This document shows positions 1 to 6,786 of a DNA stretch of 9,369 bases, piece by piece. Position numbers and translations under genes: made by a program. The notes under the pieces are model-generated. The model saw only the letters and a program-made list of their open reading frames with translations, had not been told where the DNA came from and searched no databases. Every line of letters begins with the position of its first letter. The first letter of the stretch is position 1. Location: positions 1 to 9,369 of the forward strand of contig JAGYMJ010000296.1 of assembly GCA_018400625.1 (NCBI GenBank), in the 5' to 3' direction. This stretch comes from Planctomycetota bacterium (GTDB lineage: Bacteria; Planctomycetota; Brocadiia; SM23-32).

Positions 1-105
1 CCCGCCTCTGCCAAGAAAATACAACAAAAGCGCAGCCGCGAAGAATGCAGCTATAATGCATATACGCTTCACAAGCTTCCTTACATCCTCTGGATCCATT
101 CTCAT
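1..105 (-). CDS. N-terminus of a membrane-anchored protein (partial, runs off the left edge)
   Basis: Only the first 35 codons are in the window. The ATG at 105 is preceded by AGGTGG (111-116) at a 5-base spacing, which favours it over the in-frame ATG at 99. The peptide starts with a short charged segment (MRMDPEDVRKLVKR), followed by about 17 hydrophobic residues (positions 15-31) and then GRGG. The positive residues before the hydrophobic run predict a cytoplasmic N-terminus, so this is a signal anchor or first transmembrane helix rather than an obvious cleavable signal peptide. It lies 110 bases downstream of tpiA on the same strand. secG often follows tpiA in bacteria, but the visible residues do not look like a SecG N-terminus. 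A multi-pass permease such as an AI-2E-type family member is possible but cannot be tested here. Coding status is fairly likely; function is unknown. Confidence 0.6.
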   Translation of the reverse strand, partial: MRMDPEDVRKLVKRICIIAAFFAAALLLYFLGRGG

Positions 106-189
106 ATTAACCACCTGCTAAATTGTTTATACTGAATTATTGCGAATACACAACGCCGAAACAGCGTTGAATTCTCTGAAGCTTTGAGA

Positions 190-204
190 CGGCGGCAGCC
201 GCCG
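190..204 (-). other. short GC hairpin after tpiA
   Basis: CGGCGG and CCGCCG can pair as a 6-bp stem around a 3-base CAG loop, 12 bases beyond the tpiA stop codon. On the minus strand no T-run follows the stem, so it is not a convincing intrinsic terminator. It may be a weak attenuating or mRNA-stabilising hairpin between tpiA and the gene at the left edge, or chance. Confidence 0.3.
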
Positions 205-215
205 GTTATCAAAAC

Positions 216-977
216 TTACAAATTAAGGCCCGCATCAATTATCGGCACAAAAGTCTCCGCCTTCAGGCCGGCGCCGCCCACCAGCGCACCATCCACATTT
301 TCCTGTCCCAGCAGTTCGGCGGCATTATCGGGTTTTACGCTGCCGCCGTATTGTATAACGAGTTCGGCAGCGGTATCAGCATCAAAAAGGTTTTCAATCA
401 AAGACCTTATATTCGCGTGCGCTTCATCGGCTTGATCCGGCGTTGCAGTATGCCCGGTACCTATAGCCCATACGGGTTCATAGGCGATGGTAACATCGTT
501 CATATTATTTTTATCAACATTTTCCAACGCTTTTTCAACCTGGTTGCTCACCACTTCCTGCATCCTGCCGGCTTCACGCTGTTGAAGGGTTTCCCCCACG
601 CAGAGGATGGTCTTCAGACCGTCTGACAAAGCCTTGCTCACTTTCGCGGCAATAAAATCATCGGTTTCCCCGAATACATGTCGGCGCTCGGAGTGGCCGA
701 GGATAACATATTCACAGCCGACATCCTTAAGCATCGGACCGCTGACTTCACCTGTAAAGGCACCTTCGGATTCCGTATGCATATTTTGACCTCCTACGGC
801 GATGTGAGAATCTTTCAAGACATCGCATACCCTTTTAATATAAACAGAGGGGGGGAAGACTGCAATATTTAGCGCGGTCACATTACCGGAAGTTTTCTTT
901 AAGTTTTTTGCAAGCAAACAGCTTTCTTCGCCATTGAGGTTCATCTTCCAATTGCCTGCGACAAAAAGTTTTCTCAT
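216..977 (-). CDS. tpiA: triosephosphate isomerase
   Basis: Cytoplasmic TIM-barrel enzyme that interconverts dihydroxyacetone phosphate and glyceraldehyde 3-phosphate in glycolysis and gluconeogenesis. At 253 residues it is full length for the family. The active-site residues are all visible: N9 and K11 in AGNWKMN, the electrophile H95 in ILGHSERR, and the catalytic base E167 in AYEPVWAIGTG, whose following residues form the flexible loop 6. The phosphate-binding segments YGGSV (210-214) and GALVGGAGL near the C-terminus are also present. The ATG at 977 has AGGAGA (987-992) at a 9-base spacing. It lies 81 bases downstream of pheA on the same strand, with no obvious terminator between them, so co-transcription is plausible. 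A TGGTAAAAT extended -10-like element (1024-1032) in that gap could add a local promoter, but no good -35 accompanies it. Confidence 0.97.
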   Translation of the reverse strand: MRKLFVAGNWKMNLNGEESCLLAKNLKKTSGNVTALNIAVFPPSVYIKRVCDVLKDSHIAVGGQNMHTESEGAFTGEVSGPMLKDVGCEYVILGHSERRHVFGETDDFIAAKVSKALSDGLKTILCVGETLQQREAGRMQEVVSNQVEKALENVDKNNMNDVTIAYEPVWAIGTGHTATPDQADEAHANIRSLIENLFDADTAAELVIQYGGSVKPDNAAELLGQENVDGALVGGAGLKAETFVPIIDAGLNL

Positions 978-1058
978 TATTAACTATCTCCTGAAAAACG
1001 AGTTGCTGATTGGGTCTGATTAAATTTTACCAAAAAAAATATATTTCATCATATCCTT

Positions 1059-2126
1059 TCATCCCGTAACCGAGCATGGGAAGGCGCCTAATACACGGAA
1101 AACATCACAATTTTTTTTCATTTCATTCAGAGCTTTTTTGATCTTATCATCCTGCGGATGCCCAACAAAATCGATAAAGAAATAATAATCCCAAGCCTGG
1201 GATTGTGAGGGAAAGGATTCAATTTTCGTCATGTTCACATTAGCTTCTTTAAAAGATTTCAACATGTCATGTAACGCGCCAACGCGGTCAACAACGCTGC
1301 AAAGAATGGCTGTTTTATCATTGCCGGTAGGTTCACTAAATTGGTGCCCGAGAACAAAAAAGCGGGTAACATTATGCATTTTGTCCTGGATATTCCTCGC
1401 CACGACCTTCAAACCGTAAGACGGCGCCAGCGCCTCGAAACCGATGGCTGCGGCACGTGGTTCCGACGCAGCCTTCTCTGCGGCGGCACTGGTGCTTTCA
1501 GCCTCTACAAGCTTTACTCCCGGCATGTTTTTATTTAGCCATCTGCGTGTTTGGCCGAAAACGGGTCCTTTAGAGTATATTCTTTCAATCTCTTTTATAC
1601 TGCATTCCGACATCAGGGAATGATGAATTTCATAAATGATTTCCGCGCAAACTTTCAAATCACTGTCAAGGAACAAAGCAAGAGTTTCCCTTATACCACC
1701 CTCCGTGGAATTTTCGACCGGCACGACTCCATAGTCTGCACGTTGGCGCTGGACTTCTTCAAAAACGTCCTCCAGCGATGCAACGGCACAATAGGCAACG
1801 GAATCGCCGAATTGCGATTTTGCCGCCCAGTGAGTAAAAGTTCCCTCGGGCCCCAGATAAGCGACTTGAACAGGCTTTTCAAGGGCGATGCAGCCTGACA
1901 TGATTTCTCTAAAAACGGCCGTTAGGGCCGTATCGGGTAACGGGCCTGAATTATTTTTCATCGCGTGATTGTAAACTTCTTGTTCCCTATGCGGCTTATA
2001 GATAGTATCATTGCTCTTTGCCTTCATCTGCCCTATCCTACCTGCCATGCGCGCACGTTCATTAATTATCTGCACAATTTTACTGTCAAGGCTATCTATT
2101 TTTTTTCTCAGTGAGTCAATATCCAT
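1059..2126 (-). CDS. pheA: bifunctional chorismate mutase / prephenate dehydratase (P-protein)
   Basis: Converts chorismate to prephenate and then to phenylpyruvate in phenylalanine synthesis. Three domains are visible in the 355-residue form. An AroQ-type chorismate mutase (about 1-85) begins IDSLRKKIDSLDSKIVQI and contains YKPHREQEV. A prephenate dehydratase domain (about 86-260) contains AYLGPEGTFTHWAA, GVVPVENSTEGG and the catalytic TRF triplet (T254-F256). A C-terminal ACT regulatory domain (about 271-345) contains GAL at 283-285. The usual ESRP Phe-binding motif of the ACT domain reads ESFP here (303-306). The frame stays open to a GTG at 2252 (397 residues). I chose the ATG at 2126 because the mutase homology starts there, GGTGAGG (2138-2144) precedes it by 11 bases, and a promoter at 2259-2287 would start RNA at about 2252, leaving no leader for the GTG. 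An ATG at 2168 is a weaker alternative. tpiA follows after 81 bases. Confidence 0.93.
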   Translation of the reverse strand: MDIDSLRKKIDSLDSKIVQIINERARMAGRIGQMKAKSNDTIYKPHREQEVYNHAMKNNSGPLPDTALTAVFREIMSGCIALEKPVQVAYLGPEGTFTHWAAKSQFGDSVAYCAVASLEDVFEEVQRQRADYGVVPVENSTEGGIRETLALFLDSDLKVCAEIIYEIHHSLMSECSIKEIERIYSKGPVFGQTRRWLNKNMPGVKLVEAESTSAAAEKAASEPRAAAIGFEALAPSYGLKVVARNIQDKMHNVTRFFVLGHQFSEPTGNDKTAILCSVVDRVGALHDMLKSFKEANVNMTKIESFPSQSQAWDYYFFIDFVGHPQDDKIKKALNEMKKNCDVFRVLGAFPCSVTG

Positions 2127-2258
2127 TGATCTTTTTGCCTCACCGCTGATATTGTCGTGCGCACACATAAATAGTTCTCTAACTGGTAATTTATTGGGAT
2201 TAACTTCCGAGCAGTACAGGTGAAAAACAGCGCCCCCCTCCCTCTTCATCACATAAAG

Positions 2259-2287
2259 AGTTTAATAGAAATGAGATAATATGTCAA
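2259..2287 (-). promoter_or_regulatory. sigma70-type promoter for pheA
   Basis: Read on the minus strand, a perfect TTGACA (2282-2287) is followed after exactly 17 bases by TAAACT (2259-2264), which matches TATAAT at four of six positions. The expected transcript start is near 2252, giving a leader of about 125 bases to the ATG at 2126. It lies in the intergenic region between the oxidoreductase and pheA, which argues that pheA can be transcribed independently of the upstream gene. Prediction from sequence only. Confidence 0.6.
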
Positions 2288-2385
2288 ACAAAGAGGGAAA
2301 TTTGCCTTCGGATTGAGATATCGAATTTTGTTGTTTTTACGGATACGGCTTGCTTCACGACAATTCTCCGGGGCAGAAAGAATAG

Positions 2386-3498
2386 TTACGAGTCAAAACA
2401 CGGCAAATTGTTCTGTCGGTGACATTTTTCGATGATATTCACCTGACGACGCACTTCAGACAATTTTATCAGGGGTGCCTTCCCCCTGTTTATTACCTCA
2501 TGGATATTTGCATAAAAACGCGCGGGTCCGCTGGGCAGAGAAGGCAAGGTGTAACCAACAGCCTGATCGAACTGTTGATCATCCAACCTCCACATTTTTT
2601 CAGTAAAGTCCAGATTCTCACTCGGATATTGGCGATTTTCAGACCAATGAGGCCAGAAAGTTTGTTCCGGGGCCTGTTCAGGGTCAAAAAATGCCCATTT
2701 TATCTCATCCGCATCGGCGACAAGAGTGCCGGTGGTGCCACTTACCGAATATCTGTATTGTGGCTTATAATATAAAAAAGACGTAAGTAAAATATCAATA
2801 GTTGGCGCGTGGCGCTGGGGATCAAACAATGTCAAAGTGCAGAAATCATCGGCATCGCCCCCCAGTTCATTGTTACAATCCATTCTGCAGAACACTTCCG
2901 GTTCGCAAGAATCCCCGAAGAGAACTAAAGCTTGATCAATAGCATGGGGACCTGTATTAAAAAGGGAACCACCAAAATACTCTTGACGTGTCTGCCAATC
3001 CCACCGGCGTTTAAATGCCCCCCAGGTACTGCGAATATGAACAATTTCCCCTAAAACCCCCGAACCTATAACAGCCCGCATTTTATCGAAAAAGGGTTGC
3101 AGACGGTTGTTTTGGAAGGGAAACAGCCAACGATCATTCAATTTAGCCACCTGCTCCACCTTATCAAATTCTTCGACAGTGGGGGCAAAAGGCTTTTCAC
3201 AAACAACGTGATACCCGTATTCAAGTGCTTCTAAAGTGGCCGGAACGTGTAAATGAGTGGGGAGCGCATTGATAAAAACATCAAACCCCCCGTTTTTTAA
3301 CATCGGGCGATAATCTGAATAGGTTTTAACGCCGAGTTTATCTTGTGCGTCTTTACACCGACCCTCTATCTCATCTGCTGCTGCTGTTATTTCATATCGT
3401 GCCGTTTGTTCCGGAGCACTGAGGCACCTTGCGTGAATATTCCAACCGCTCCTTCCCAGTCCAGCTATACCTACACTTATACTCTTTCTGTCGTTCAC
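2386..3498 (-). CDS. Gfo/Idh/MocA-family NAD(P)-dependent oxidoreductase
   Basis: A 370-residue soluble dehydrogenase of the glucose-fructose/inositol/MocA family, whose members act on sugars, inositols or sugar nucleotides. The N-terminal Rossmann fold has the dinucleotide motif GLGRSG (13-18). The family hallmark EKP is at 101-103 (CEKPFAPT), with K102 the expected catalytic/cofactor-contact lysine. The C-terminal domain carries GGSLFNTGPHAIDQAL, with H185 and D188 in the positions of the catalytic HxxD; the preceding conserved Asp is Asn181. The start is GTG at 3498, supported by AGGAGG (3504-3509) at a 5-base spacing. The substrate cannot be read from the sequence, and the neighbours (pheA, tpiA) give no pathway hint. 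About 260 bases and a separate promoter lie between it and pheA, so it is probably its own transcription unit. The family is certain; the role is not. Confidence 0.93.
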   Translation of the reverse strand: MNDRKSISVGIAGLGRSGWNIHARCLSAPEQTARYEITAAADEIEGRCKDAQDKLGVKTYSDYRPMLKNGGFDVFINALPTHLHVPATLEALEYGYHVVCEKPFAPTVEEFDKVEQVAKLNDRWLFPFQNNRLQPFFDKMRAVIGSGVLGEIVHIRSTWGAFKRRWDWQTRQEYFGGSLFNTGPHAIDQALVLFGDSCEPEVFCRMDCNNELGGDADDFCTLTLFDPQRHAPTIDILLTSFLYYKPQYRYSVSGTTGTLVADADEIKWAFFDPEQAPEQTFWPHWSENRQYPSENLDFTEKMWRLDDQQFDQAVGYTLPSLPSGPARFYANIHEVINRGKAPLIKLSEVRRQVNIIEKCHRQNNLPCFDS

Positions 3499-3499
3499 T

Positions 3500-3814
3500 T
3501 TATCCTCCTTCCGTCTTTTTAATACTTATACTTATGTTTTGAAAAAAAACGAGAAAATCACCATTAAGATACGATGTCGTCCAAATCAGAACGAAATTTT
3601 GAAACGGTTTATTGTTATAAACCATATGAACATATCTTTCAACATGACAAAAGCGATATTGTTGTTGATTGTTTTCATAAAGCACTGCATTAATTGACGA
3701 TATGAATTTCCTGCAAATCAATGATACAGGTTTAAGCTGGATAATTACGCTATAATCTCTTTCTTTACTGTTAAACGTCCGAAAAACTCTCAACCTGTGC
3801 TGAACTTTTATCAT
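3500..3814 (-). CDS. doubtful small ORF overlapping the oxidoreductase leader
   Basis: An open frame of 104 codons from an ATG at 3814 (an in-frame TTG lies at 3820). GGTGAG (3821-3826) sits 6 bases upstream of the ATG, a good ribosome-binding arrangement. The stop codon TAA (3500-3502) ends one base before the GTG of the oxidoreductase, so translation could be coupled. Against it: the protein resembles no family I recognise, it is unusually rich in Asn, Gln, Tyr and Phe as expected from translated AT-rich intergenic DNA, and a good promoter for the downstream gene lies inside it (3614-3642). I consider it more likely spurious than real. Confidence 0.22.
   Translation of the reverse strand: MIKVQHRLRVFRTFNSKERDYSVIIQLKPVSLICRKFISSINAVLYENNQQQYRFCHVERYVHMVYNNKPFQNFVLIWTTSYLNGDFLVFFQNISISIKKTEGG
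3614..3642 (-). promoter_or_regulatory. sigma70-type promoter for the oxidoreductase gene
   Basis: On the minus strand TTGAAA (3637-3642) and TATAAC (3614-3619) are separated by exactly 17 bases, each matching consensus at five of six positions. Transcription would start near 3607, leaving a leader of about 110 bases before the GTG at 3498 and its strong AGGAGG. Predicted only. Confidence 0.55.
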
Positions 3815-3823
3815 TATCAACTC

Positions 3824-3841
3824 ACCGCTAAGCGGTATAAT
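3824..3841 (+). promoter_or_regulatory. 13-base inverted repeat abutting a TATAAT (possible operator)
   Basis: ACCGCT-A-AGCGGT (3824-3836) is a perfect inverted repeat with a one-base centre, and its final T is the first base of a TATAAT at 3836-3841. A symmetric site fused to a -10-like hexamer in a divergent intergenic region is the usual layout for a repressor operator. No convincing -35 lies upstream on the plus strand (best TTATCA-like, 3814-3819). On the minus strand the same repeat overlaps the ribosome-binding site of the doubtful small ORF. The repeat is certain; its function is inferred. Confidence 0.35.
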
Positions 3842-3861
3842 GTGAATTTTGGTTGATGATA

Positions 3862-3870
3862 TGATATAAT
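3862..3870 (+). promoter_or_regulatory. extended -10 promoter facing secA
   Basis: TGATATAAT fits the TGnTATAAT extended -10 consensus exactly. Such promoters can work without a good -35, and none is seen here. Transcription would begin near 3877, giving secA a leader of about 228 bases that includes the GC-rich structured block at 3960-4045. Confidence 0.45.
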
Positions 3871-4104
3871 CAAAAAAAGTTTTTGTATCTATTATTCACG
3901 ATTCATTATTATTTTACAAATCAAGATTTTTGTAAGTCTCAGTGAAACACGTTGTTTCCCCACCGTATTCTGTGCGGGCGTGAACTTGCAACCGCAGCCG
4001 TTGATCCGCACGGTCCGCCGGCGCAGGACACGGTCGGGATAAAACTATGTACATCACTGAATATTTACAGATTTTTTATTTAAGCGGCATTTATTGGGGT
4101 AGCG
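3871..4104 (+). other. secA leader region with a GC-rich foldable block
   Basis: The divergent intergenic region between the oxidoreductase and secA spans 3499-4104. Its secA-proximal part is AT-rich up to about 3940, then turns abruptly GC-rich (about 3960-4045), then AT-rich again before secA. Pairings seen by eye are GAAAC/GTTTC around a 5-base loop (about 3943-3957) and an 8-bp stem CTGTGCGG (3970-3977) with CCGCACGG (4006-4013, one G-U), which encloses CAAC (3989-3992) and GTTG (4000-4003). GTCC/GGAC can pair further downstream. It matches no riboswitch or housekeeping RNA that I recognise. It may be a regulatory leader of secA, a small RNA, or the remnant of a lost gene. Confidence 0.3.
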
Positions 4105-6762
4105 ATGAAAAAAGTATTGGATGGAGTTTTAAAATTCGGAGCTAAAATTTTTGGTACGGCAAACGACAGGATATTACGCGATCTGTATCCCATAGTTGAT
4201 CGTATAAATGCGCTCGAACCGGATTTTCAGCGAAAAACAGATGCTCAATTGAGAGAGTTGACGGCCGGATGGAAAAAACGGCTTGAAGGGCCAAAGAGTT
4301 TTGCTGAAAAGCAGCAGATATTGAACGAGATCCTTCCGGAAGCCTTTGCGAATGTGAGGGAAGCGGCAAGAAGGATATTAGTGACCCCTAATCCGGACAG
4401 CCCTTATCCAACGATGCGCCCTTTTGACGTCCAGTTGATAGGCGGTATTGCTCTGCATCGAAAGATGATAGCGGAGATGGTGACAGGCGAAGGCAAGACT
4501 CTTGTCGCCACGCTTGCAGCGTATCTTAATGCCTTGACGGGGGATGGTGTGCATCTTGTAACGGTCAATGATTACCTGGCCCGACGGGACTGTGAATGGA
4601 TGCGTCCCCTTTATAATATGCTGGGGCTTTCAGCAGGTTTTATACAGTCACGGCAGCCTATAGAGGAAAAAACGGCGGCTTATGAATGTGATATCACTTA
4701 CGGGACCAACAGCGAATTCGGTTTTGATTATCTGCGTGATAACATGAAATATGAAGTGGAGCATCAGTCTCAGCTCAAGCGCGGGCTTCATTTCGCCATA
4801 GTGGACGAGGTGGACAACATCCTTATTGACGAGGCCAGAACCCCGCTTATCATCAGCGGTCCCGTCACACAGCAGTCCGACAAGTATTATACGGCACGCC
4901 AACTGGCGAAGGAGATGAAGAAGGACGTCCACTATGAGGTGAAAGAAAAGGAACATACCTGTCTGCTGAATGAAGATGGAGAGGCTTATGCAGAAAAACG
5001 ACTGGGTGTAGACAGTCTGCGCACGGAGGGCACGGAAGAGTGGCCCCATTTCATAGAAACCGCGCTCAAGGCAAAAGAACTGTATAAACGCGACGAACAG
5101 TACATCGTTCGGGAGGGGGAGGTGGTTATCGTTGATGAGTTTACCGGGCGTTTAATGGAAGGGCGCGTGTGGAGCGATGGACTGCACCAGGCGGTAACTG
5201 TCAAAGAAGGGCTGAAAATAAAGGACGAGACACAGACGATAGCGACGATCACGCTTCAGAATTTTTTCCGGTTATATGACAAGCTTGCAGGGATGACGGG
5301 GACAGCCAAAACGGAGGAGGGGGAATTTTTGAAGATTTATGAGCTCGGTGTGCTGGTGGTGCCCACCAATTTACCGCTCAAACGGATATCTTACCCGGAT
5401 GTGGTCTATCGGACTCAGGAGGAGAAATGGAAGGCGGTTGCGGGTGAAATCGACGAGGTTCACAGCGATGGCCGGCCGATACTTGTCGGAACGACCAGTG
5501 TAGAAAAAAGTGAGCATTTAGGCAAGTTGCTGCACAGGAGGGGCATAAGGCATGAAGTGCTGAATGCAAAGCCCGAGCAGGCGGCCAGGGAAGCGGATAT
5601 CGTTGCTGATGCAGGACAAGAAGGCCAGGTGACCATAGCCACGAATATGGCCGGCCGCGGAACGGATATTCGGCTTGGGGGCGGGGTTGCTGAGAAGGGC
5701 GGTTTGCACATCATCGGCACGGAAAGGCACGAGTCGCGCCGTATAGACAACCAGCTACGGGGGCGTGCGGGGCGTCAGGGTGATCCGGGATCGAGCCGTT
5801 TTTTTGTCTCGTTTGAAGATGACTTAATGCGGATTTTTGCCCCCGATTCCATGCGCAACTGGCTGCAGAAGGTCGGGATGGAAGAGGGCGTTGCGCTTGA
5901 AAGTAAAATGGTGAGTCGCTGGATCGAAAAAGCTCAGAAGAAGGTTGAAGAATATAATTTTGAAATCCGCAAAAACCTGCTCGAATACGATGAAGTGATG
6001 GATGAGCAGCGAAAGACGATCTATTCATGGCGTCAGAAACTGCTGCGACGTGAAGGAATTGATGAGGAAGTGATTACATTGGCTGAAGACTCTGCCGTAG
6101 AGGCCATTTCAACTTATATGGATGAAAAAAAATCACCGGACGAGTGGGATATTCAGGGCTTTGCCGATTGGTTCGAGCGGAATTTTGAGGAGGCGCCCGC
6201 CATCCCACCGGAAAGCAACACCTCTATCCAGGCGATTGAAGAGCATGTTACAAAGAGGATAGAAGAGATCTTCCAGCAAAAATGCCGTCGAATCGGTGAG
6301 GAGCCGATGCTGGAATTTGCAAGAGCGCTCATGCTGAGGACGATTGATGTGAAATGGAAGGATCATTTGCATGCCATGGATGTCCTTAAGAGTGGGGTGG
6401 GGTTGCGGGGTTATGCCCAGCATGATCCGAAGATAGTGTATAAGATCGAGGGCGGCGCCCAGTTCGATGAGATGATGACGACGATTGCTGAACAGTTTAC
6501 AGAGATGTTCTTCCGGGCTAAAATAAAGGGGAAAAAAGAGGAGCGGAAGGTGGAGAATGTGTGGGAGGCGGATGATGCGCGTCATGACCGGTTTGATGTG
6601 GCGAAAAAAGCCGAGAGACAGAAAGAAAGCGCGGAAGCCGCCGGGGAAAAGACCGCCGTTAAAGAACCGATCATGATCGGGGAAAAAGTAGGACGTAATG
6701 ATCCATGTCCTTGCGGCAGCGGGGCGAAATATAAAAAATGCTGTGGGAAACCCGGCAAATAA
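4105..6762 (+). CDS. secA: preprotein translocase ATPase SecA
   Basis: The peripheral motor that pushes unfolded preproteins through the SecYEG channel using ATP. At 885 residues it has the full domain set. The DEAD-like nucleotide-binding domain 1 has Walker A TGEGKT (127-132) and Walker B DEVD (234-237) followed by NILIDEARTPLIISG. The preprotein cross-linking domain interrupts it at about 245-375. Nucleotide-binding domain 2 contains TNMAGRGTDI and the arginine-finger motif QLRGRAGRQGD (550-560). Helical wing/scaffold regions follow, with LRGYAQHDPKIVYK near 770. The C-terminal SEC-C zinc site has C868, C870, C879 and C880 (CPC...KKCC), the tail that contacts SecB and ribosomes in well-studied species. 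The ATG at 4105 has only a weak GGGGT upstream. Asn replaces the commonly seen Ser after DEVD. It is the first gene of a likely secA-glycosyltransferase-cutA unit; the next start is 24 bases after its stop. Confidence 0.98.
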   Translation: MKKVLDGVLKFGAKIFGTANDRILRDLYPIVDRINALEPDFQRKTDAQLRELTAGWKKRLEGPKSFAEKQQILNEILPEAFANVREAARRILVTPNPDSPYPTMRPFDVQLIGGIALHRKMIAEMVTGEGKTLVATLAAYLNALTGDGVHLVTVNDYLARRDCEWMRPLYNMLGLSAGFIQSRQPIEEKTAAYECDITYGTNSEFGFDYLRDNMKYEVEHQSQLKRGLHFAIVDEVDNILIDEARTPLIISGPVTQQSDKYYTARQLAKEMKKDVHYEVKEKEHTCLLNEDGEAYAEKRLGVDSLRTEGTEEWPHFIETALKAKELYKRDEQYIVREGEVVIVDEFTGRLMEGRVWSDGLHQAVTVKEGLKIKDETQTIATITLQNFFRLYDKLAGMTGTAKTEEGEFLKIYELGVLVVPTNLPLKRISYPDVVYRTQEEKWKAVAGEIDEVHSDGRPILVGTTSVEKSEHLGKLLHRRGIRHEVLNAKPEQAAREADIVADAGQEGQVTIATNMAGRGTDIRLGGGVAEKGGLHIIGTERHESRRIDNQLRGRAGRQGDPGSSRFFVSFEDDLMRIFAPDSMRNWLQKVGMEEGVALESKMVSRWIEKAQKKVEEYNFEIRKNLLEYDEVMDEQRKTIYSWRQKLLRREGIDEEVITLAEDSAVEAISTYMDEKKSPDEWDIQGFADWFERNFEEAPAIPPESNTSIQAIEEHVTKRIEEIFQQKCRRIGEEPMLEFARALMLRTIDVKWKDHLHAMDVLKSGVGLRGYAQHDPKIVYKIEGGAQFDEMMTTIAEQFTEMFFRAKIKGKKEERKVENVWEADDARHDRFDVAKKAERQKESAEAAGEKTAVKEPIMIGEKVGRNDPCPCGSGAKYKKCCGKPGK

Positions 6763-6786
6763 TGTGATAACAGACATTGAACGACT

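Noticed and set aside
190..204. Rho-independent terminator after tpiA
   Set aside because: The stem is good but no T-run follows on the minus strand, so it is recorded only as a hairpin.
2370..2400. Terminator between the oxidoreductase and pheA
   Set aside because: Only a 5-bp ATTCT/AGAAT pairing with a long loop and no T-run; too weak to call.
3940..4050. tRNA or known riboswitch in the GC-rich block before secA
   Set aside because: No T-loop GGTTCGAATC-like segment, no CCA-adjacent acceptor pairing, and no riboswitch core motif that I could recognise.
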